Positions 46,318 through 51,002 of a DNA stretch of 51,002 bases are shown here, in pieces. Below the pieces are notes generated by a model. It was not told the origin of the DNA. It worked only from the letters and a program-made list of their open reading frames with translations, and did no database searches. Each line of letters opens with the position of its first letter. Positions within the stretch are counted from its first letter, which is position 1. The stretch lies in NCBI RefSeq assembly GCF_029978005.1, contig NZ_JARKOZ010000073.1, positions 1 through 51,002 on the forward strand, read 5' to 3'. Both the position numbers and the translations under genes were made by a program. This stretch comes from Solidesulfovibrio sp. (GTDB lineage Bacteria > Desulfobacterota > Desulfovibrionia > Desulfovibrionales > Desulfovibrionaceae).

Positions 46318-47322
46318 CTACTTGGGCATCATGGTCTTGGCCCGGGCGGCGAAGGCGGAATCGGGGTACTTGTCGATGACTTCCTTAAACGACAGCTTGG
46401 CCGCGCCGGCGTTGCCGAGCTTGGAGAAGGCCACGCCGCGTTTGAAGAGCGAGTCGGCGTGCTTGGCGCTCTTGGGGTACTTCTCGATCACTTCCTGGTA
46501 GGACAGGGCGGCGTTGGCGAAGTCGCCGAGCTGGAAGTAGCACTCGCCCATCCAGAAAAGCGCGTTGGGCATGAGCGGGCTCGTCTTGAAGTTGCGGCTG
46601 AACTCCTGGAAGATGCCGAGCGCCTCCTGGTACTGCTTGGCATTGAAGCTGGCCAGGCCCTTGGCGTAGACGGCGTCGGCCGGATTCTGGGGCGCGGCCG
46701 CCGGCTGGGCGGCGGGCTGGGGTTGGGCCGGGGCCTGGGCCGTCGGCGCGGCATAGCCCGTGGCGTTGTAGGGCGGAATCTCCGTCTCGTCGTCGGGACC
46801 GGCCCCGCCGGGCGCGGCCTGGGAACCGTAGCCGCCCTGCGCTCCATAGCCGGTCTGCTGCTGGGCATAGCCGCCCTGGGCCTGGCCGTAGCCGGCCTGC
46901 TGCTGTTGCCCGTAGCCGCCGGCTTGGGGCTGGGCGTAGCCGGTCTGCGGTTGGCCGTAACCGGCCTGGGCCTGGCCGTAGCCGGCCTGGGGAGCGGCGG
47001 CGGACGGGGCGGCCGCCGCCGGGGCCGCGCCTTGGCCGCCCAGGTCGATGGCCAACTGGGAGGCCATGCGGTTGACGTTGCCTTCGAGCCGGGCCACGCG
47101 GCCGGCCAGTTCGGGATCGTTCTTGTTGGCCTGGACCTGCTGCGACAGTTCCTCGACCTTGGCGTTTAAGCGCCTGACTTCGCCCTTGGTGTTTTCCAGC
47201 TCGGCCCACATGTCGGCCGGGGTATTGAGCGGAGCGGGCGTCTTGGGGGCCGGCGCGCAGCCGCCGAGAACGGCGGCCAGAGCGGCGGCCAGGACGGCCG
47301 TGTTGCGGGATCGGGTCTTCAT
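46318..47322 (-). CDS. CpoB/YbgF-like TPR lipoprotein
   Basis: The 334-residue product has a lipobox (VLGGC, Cys22), a coiled coil at about residues 35-95, a long Gly-Tyr-Gln/Pro-rich linker (about 105-200, repeating GYGQ-like units) and three TPR repeats (about 213-330). The order coiled coil, linker, TPR is that of CpoB in the Tol-Pal system, which couples peptidoglycan synthesis and outer-membrane constriction. The linker is longer than usual. It overlaps the upstream small membrane gene by four bases. Confidence 0.85.
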   Translation of the reverse strand: MKTRSRNTAVLAAALAAVLGGCAPAPKTPAPLNTPADMWAELENTKGEVRRLNAKVEELSQQVQANKNDPELAGRVARLEGNVNRMASQLAIDLGGQGAAPAAAAPSAAAPQAGYGQAQAGYGQPQTGYAQPQAGGYGQQQQAGYGQAQGGYAQQQTGYGAQGGYGSQAAPGGAGPDDETEIPPYNATGYAAPTAQAPAQPQPAAQPAAAPQNPADAVYAKGLASFNAKQYQEALGIFQEFSRNFKTSPLMPNALFWMGECYFQLGDFANAALSYQEVIEKYPKSAKHADSLFKRGVAFSKLGNAGAAKLSFKEVIDKYPDSAFAARAKTMMPK

Positions 47323-47552
47323 GACGGCTTACGACCTCGTTTGCGTCCCCAGATCAGATAGGCCAGCCCTCCCAAGAGCGGCACGAAAATGGCCAGGAGG
47401 AACCAGCACATCCTCTCCAGGTGGGATGGAAACTCGCGGTGGAAACTTTGCCATATCGCGATGTAATTGGGAAGGATCGCCACGATCAAAAGACCGGCCA
47501 GCAGGGCGATCTGGCCGGGGCTCAAGGGCGGCATGTCGGGCAGGATCGGCAT
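47319..47552 (-). CDS. Small membrane protein, PLDc_N-like
   Basis: The 77-residue product has two hydrophobic segments (about residues 14-32 and 47-67) with the conserved arrangement of the phospholipase-D-nuclease N-terminal family: a short turn with acidic residues and a terminal YLIWGRK. The family name reflects where the domain was first seen; no catalytic residues are in it. It overlaps the CpoB-like gene by four bases. Confidence 0.7.
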   Translation of the reverse strand: MPILPDMPPLSPGQIALLAGLLIVAILPNYIAIWQSFHREFPSHLERMCWFLLAIFVPLLGGLAYLIWGRKRGRKPS

Positions 47553-47589
47553 GGAATGACCTCTTGGCGAAAGGCGGCCCTGGGGCCGG

Positions 47590-48081
47590 TTATTTGTCCG
47601 GAGTCGGACGGCGCATGCGGTAAAAGGCCACGAGCAGGCCGAGCGAACCGAGGAAGATGGCGATGTCCGCCACGTTAAACGCCGGCCAATGGTAGCTTTT
47701 CCAGTAGAAGTCCAGGAAGTCCACGACCTCGCCCGTCCGTATGCGGTCGATGAGGTTGCCGATGGCCCCACCGAGGATGGAGCCCAGGGAGGCGATGAGC
47801 AGCGTGTCGGCCTGGCGCGCCATGCGCAGCAGATGGATGATGATGAGCACGGCCAGCGCCGTGGCCGCGAAGAAGAAATAGGTCTGCCACTGGATGTCGG
47901 AGCGGTTGAGGAAGCCGAAGGCCGCGCCGCGGTTGAGCACGTAGACGATGTTGAAGAAGTCCGGGATGACCGGGCGGGTGGTGTAGAGCACCATGTGATG
48001 CTGGATCCAGGCCTTGGCGGCCTGGTCGAGCGCCACCAGCAGCACGGCCAGGGGAAGGGCGATCCGGAAGCTGCGGCGCAT
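47590..48081 (-). CDS. lspA: Prolipoprotein signal peptidase (LspA)
   Basis: The 163-residue membrane protein has four hydrophobic segments and both catalytic aspartates: Asp121 in GEVVDFLDFYW and Asp139 in FNVADIAIF. LspA removes signal peptides from lipid-modified lipoproteins, of which this window has several. It starts two bases after ileS, a common ileS-lspA arrangement. Confidence 0.95.
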   Translation of the reverse strand: MRRSFRIALPLAVLLVALDQAAKAWIQHHMVLYTTRPVIPDFFNIVYVLNRGAAFGFLNRSDIQWQTYFFFAATALAVLIIIHLLRMARQADTLLIASLGSILGGAIGNLIDRIRTGEVVDFLDFYWKSYHWPAFNVADIAIFLGSLGLLVAFYRMRRPTPDK

Positions 48082-48083
48082 GT

Positions 48084-50909
48084 CTAGATTCCTTCCGCCT
48101 CGAGCACGGCGGCGCAGCGCGGGCACAGGTCCGGGAACCGCTCCGATGCGCCGATGTCCTCGCTGTAGAGCCAGCAGCGGGCGCATTTTTCGCCCTTGGC
48201 CCGGGCCACGCCGACGAAAGCGCCGGGCACGGCCTCGCAGGCCACGGCCTCGCCAGGCGCGTCGGCCGCCTTGGACAATTCCACCTTGGAGACGATAAAC
48301 ACCTCGCGCAGGTCCATGCCCAGGGAAGAGACGGCGGCTAGGGCCTCGTCCGGCAGGTACAGGGTCACGGCCGTTTCCAGGGAATGGCCCACCTCGCCGG
48401 CCTTGCGGCGTGGCTCGATGGCTCGGGTCGCCTCGCCGCGAAGGGCGGCCACCAGGTCCAGCCGCTCTCTGGTCTCCGGATCGAGACTCCAGGAGGCGGC
48501 GTCGAGGGCCGGCAGGCTGAAGACCGAGACGCCTTCGCCGCGCTGGCAGGCCGGCGTGTGGCGGAAGACCTCTTCGGCGGTGAAGGAAAGGATGGGGGCC
48601 ATCTGTCGCATGAGCACGATAAGGACGCGCCACAGGGCCGACTGGGCCGAGCGGCGCTCCGGGCTGTCCGTGGCCGAAACGTACAGGCGGTCCTTCAGGA
48701 TATCGAGGTAAAACGCCGACAAATCCGTGACGCACAGGTTGTGCAGGGCGTGGAAGACCTTGTGGAACTCGTAGGCGGCGTAGGCCTCGTCCATGCGGGC
48801 CGATTCCCGGGCGGCCGTGTCCAGGGCGTAGCGGTCGAGGGGCAGCATGTCCGCCGGGGCCACGTCGTGCCTGGCCGGATCGAAGTCCGACAGGTTGCCC
48901 AGGAGGAACCGGCAGGTGTTGCGGATGCGGCGGTAGGCCTCGACCAGCCGGGAGAGGATCTCGTCTGAGATGCGGATGTCGTCGCGGTAGTCCACGGCCG
49001 ACGTCCACAGGCGCAGGATCTCCGCGCCGTGCTTGTCGATGATCTCTTGGGGCTCCATGCCGTTGCCAAGCGACTTCGACATCTTGCGACCCTCGCCGTC
49101 CACCACGTAGCCGTGGGTGAGGACCTGGCGGTAGGGGGCGACGCCGCGCGTGCCGAGGGCGGCCAGGAGCGAGCTGTGGAACCAGCCCCGGTGCTGGTCC
49201 GAGCCCTCCAGGTACATGTCGGCCGGGAAGGCCAGTTCCGGGCGCTTTTCGAGCACGGCGGCGAAGCTCGTGCCCGAGTCGAACCAGACGTCGAGGATGT
49301 CCGTCTCCTTGCGCCAGTGCGTGCCGCCGCAGGAGGGGCAGGTCAGGCCCGCGGGCACGATGTCGGCCAGTTCGGCCTCGAACCAGTAGTCGCAGCCGCG
49401 TTCGTGACCGGCGAACTTCTCGGCCACGGAGCGCATCCAGGCGGCGTCGTTGTAGGCCGTGTCGCAGGACTCGCAGATGAGCGCCAGGATGGGCACGCCC
49501 CAGGTGCGCTGGCGCGAGATGCACCAGTCCGGCCGGCCGGCGATCATGTTGTGGATGCGTTCCTTGCCCCAGGCCGGAATCCATTCCACGTCCCGGTCGA
49601 TGGCGGCCAGGGCGCGTCCGCGCAGGTCGCCCGCCTCCATGGAAATGAACCACTGGGTGGTGGCCCGGAAGATGACCGGCTCCTTGCAGCGCCAGCAGTG
49701 GGGGTAGGAGTGGCGGATCTTGCGCTCTGCCAGCAGGTGCCCGACTTCCTTGAGCTTGTCGATGACCTTGGGGTTGGCTTCCCAGACGGTGAGCCCGGCG
49801 AAGTAGGGCACCACGTCCAGGAACCGGCCGGCGTCGTCCAGGGGCGAGAGGATGTCCAGGCCGTGGCGCAGGCCGGTTTCGTAGTCCTCGCGGCCGTGGC
49901 CCGGCGCGGTGTGCACCAGGCCCGTGCCGGCGTCGAGGGTCACGTAATCGGCGGTGACGATGGGCGAGGGACGGTCGTAGAAGGGATGGCGGGCGGTGAG
50001 CCCCGCCAGGGCCGCGCCCTTGGCCTCGGCCAGGACCGTGGCCTCTTCCCAGCCGAACATCCCGCGCACGCTCTCGAGGAGCTCCCGGGCCAGGACGTAC
50101 TGCCCGTCGCCGGCGGCGACCAGGGCGTAGTCGAATTCCGGATGGGCGGCCACGGCCATGTTGTCCGGCAGGGTCCAGGGCGTGGTGGTCCAGATGACGG
50201 CGTAGGCCCGGGCCGGATCGGCCATGGGGAAGACATCCTTGAGCTTGGGGTCGGTCAGGGGAAAGCGCACGAAGACCGAGGGCGAGGTCTCGTCGGCGTA
50301 TTCCACCTCGGCCTCGGCCAGGGCGGTTTGGCAGGACAGGCACCAGTGGATGGGCTTCTTGCCCCGGTAGACCGAGCCCTTTTCCACGAAGTCGCACAGG
50401 GCCAGGGCCGTGGCCGCCTCGTAGGAGGGGCGCATGGTGAGGTAGGGGTCGTCCCAGTCGCCGAACACGCCCAGCCGCTTGAATTCCTTGCGCTGGATGT
50501 CCACGAATTTGGCGGCGTAGTCCCGGCACAGGCGGCGCACGGTGACGGCGGGCAGGTTCTCCTTGCCCTTGGCCTTGAGTTCCTGGGACACCTTGTGCTC
50601 GATGGGCAGGCCATGGCAGTCCCAGCCCGGCACGTAGGGAGCCTGGTTTCCGGCCAGGTGGCGCGACTTGACGATAATGTCCTTGAGGATCTTGTTGAGG
50701 GCGTGCCCCATGTGCAGATGGCCGTTGGCGTAGGGGGGGCCGTCGTGGAGCACGTAGCGGGGGGCGGCCTCGCGCGCGGCGAGCATGCGGCGGTAGACGT
50801 CGTTGTCGGCCCAGAACTTGAGGGTTTCCGGTTCCTTTTCCTTGAGGTTGGCCTTCATGGGAAAGGTCGTCTGGGGCAGCTTGAGGGTCTTTTTATAGTC
50901 GGTGCTCAT
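48084..50909 (-). CDS. ileS: Isoleucyl-tRNA synthetase
   Basis: The 941-residue product is a class I IleRS. The HIGH-type motif HLHMGHA lies near residue 64, KMSKS near 608 ([10 protein letters not shown]), the CP1 editing domain between them, and a C-terminal zinc finger (KCARCW, then CPRCA) ends the protein. The ATG at 50909 starts the conserved N-terminus ([13 protein letters not shown]); a weak AAGGA ribosome site is upstream. It is followed by lspA. No T-box leader is visible in the 93 bases left before the window edge. Confidence 0.96.
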   Translation of the reverse strand: MSTDYKKTLKLPQTTFPMKANLKEKEPETLKFWADNDVYRRMLAAREAAPRYVLHDGPPYANGHLHMGHALNKILKDIIVKSRHLAGNQAPYVPGWDCHGLPIEHKVSQELKAKGKENLPAVTVRRLCRDYAAKFVDIQRKEFKRLGVFGDWDDPYLTMRPSYEAATALALCDFVEKGSVYRGKKPIHWCLSCQTALAEAEVEYADETSPSVFVRFPLTDPKLKDVFPMADPARAYAVIWTTTPWTLPDNMAVAAHPEFDYALVAAGDGQYVLARELLESVRGMFGWEEATVLAEAKGAALAGLTARHPFYDRPSPIVTADYVTLDAGTGLVHTAPGHGREDYETGLRHGLDILSPLDDAGRFLDVVPYFAGLTVWEANPKVIDKLKEVGHLLAERKIRHSYPHCWRCKEPVIFRATTQWFISMEAGDLRGRALAAIDRDVEWIPAWGKERIHNMIAGRPDWCISRQRTWGVPILALICESCDTAYNDAAWMRSVAEKFAGHERGCDYWFEAELADIVPAGLTCPSCGGTHWRKETDILDVWFDSGTSFAAVLEKRPELAFPADMYLEGSDQHRGWFHSSLLAALGTRGVAPYRQVLTHGYVVDGEGRKMSKSLGNGMEPQEIIDKHGAEILRLWTSAVDYRDDIRISDEILSRLVEAYRRIRNTCRFLLGNLSDFDPARHDVAPADMLPLDRYALDTAARESARMDEAYAAYEFHKVFHALHNLCVTDLSAFYLDILKDRLYVSATDSPERRSAQSALWRVLIVLMRQMAPILSFTAEEVFRHTPACQRGEGVSVFSLPALDAASWSLDPETRERLDLVAALRGEATRAIEPRRKAGEVGHSLETAVTLYLPDEALAAVSSLGMDLREVFIVSKVELSKAADAPGEAVACEAVPGAFVGVARAKGEKCARCWLYSEDIGASERFPDLCPRCAAVLEAEGI

Positions 50910-51002
50910 GGCGATGGGATTCCTTGGGCTTGTCCGGCCTGCGAGCGGGCGTGCGACGCCGGAGAAACCGCCTGTTTGAAACAAGGCGCGGGGGAAGTCA
51001 AG
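50910..51002 (-). promoter_or_regulatory. Upstream region of ileS at the window edge
   Basis: Read leftward it begins with TTGACT at the very edge, a possible -35 element, but the -10 that should follow 17 bases later is poor. The remaining bases are GC-rich with no open reading frame or hairpin of note. Confidence 0.35.

Noticed and set aside
47590-50529. A 979-codon leftward frame over ileS
   Set aside because: Only its last 164 codons are real (lspA); the rest is a shifted shadow of ileS.

Overview
The window is high-GC DNA with dense gene packing, many 4-bp stop/start overlaps, lipoproteins, outer-membrane and Tol-Pal-type envelope genes. It also carries cytochrome c maturation genes with a Cys-type CcmE, an ECF-type nickel/cobalt importer with extra periplasmic subunits, and chemotaxis/PilZ genes. 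Together these point to a Gram-negative sulfate-reducer-like bacterium of the Desulfovibrionaceae (Desulfovibrio/Solidesulfovibrio type). That assignment is inference from gene content; no rRNA gene or tRNA gene was seen here.

Layout. 0-3.3 kb: a zinc-ribbon protein, a CsaA-like protein, a HicAB toxin-antitoxin pair, and a leftward pair of phosphotransferase genes (APH-fold kinase plus APS-kinase-like P-loop kinase). 3.3-8 kb: xseA-xseB-ispA-dxs, DNA repair followed by isoprenoid synthesis. 8.1-9.5 kb: a deoxyhypusine-synthase-family enzyme and a small unknown protein. 9.5-11.5 kb: three leftward genes for cereblon-type CULT-domain proteins, the most unusual part of the window. 11.5-18.5 kb: an APH-fold kinase/HAD/methyltransferase group, proA, nadD, an AlgX/AlgJ-like protein and a CNNM/CBS membrane protein. 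18.5-23.9 kb: ccmE, ccmF, ccmA, ccmB, ccmC, a ccmD-like gene and a TPR (CcmI-like) gene. 23.9-28.9 kb: livJHMGF, with a decayed piece of a second livJ in front. 28.9-32 kb: guaB-guaA. 32-35.3 kb: tatB-like, hisB, a lipoprotein, hisA, a metallochaperone and a secreted nuclease. 35.4-37.6 kb: yajC-secD without secF. 37.6-40.6 kb: an S9 peptidase and an outer-membrane protein. 40.7-44.4 kb: a nikKMLQO-type metal importer. 44.5-51 kb, all leftward: cheZ, a PilZ protein, a NIL-ferredoxin, a CpoB-like TPR lipoprotein, a small membrane protein, lspA and ileS.

How the genes work together. Several neighbouring sets form clear pathways: Ccm proteins for heme attachment to periplasmic cytochromes, Liv proteins for branched-chain amino-acid uptake, GuaB/GuaA for GMP, IspA/Dxs for isoprenoids, HisB/HisA for histidine, and Nik proteins for metal supply that would serve hydrogenases. 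Intercistronic hairpins follow the first, periplasmic, gene in both the liv and nik sets, suggesting the same way of setting unequal expression.

The best candidates for something undescribed are the three CULT paralogues (one with a canonical aromatic cage, two with an altered one, and one with a sigma-54-like promoter) and a dispersed intergenic palindromic repeat, one copy of which appears to supply the ribosome-binding site of a methyltransferase gene. The livJ remnant and the terminator-like hairpin inside the nuclease signal-peptide region also deserve a look.
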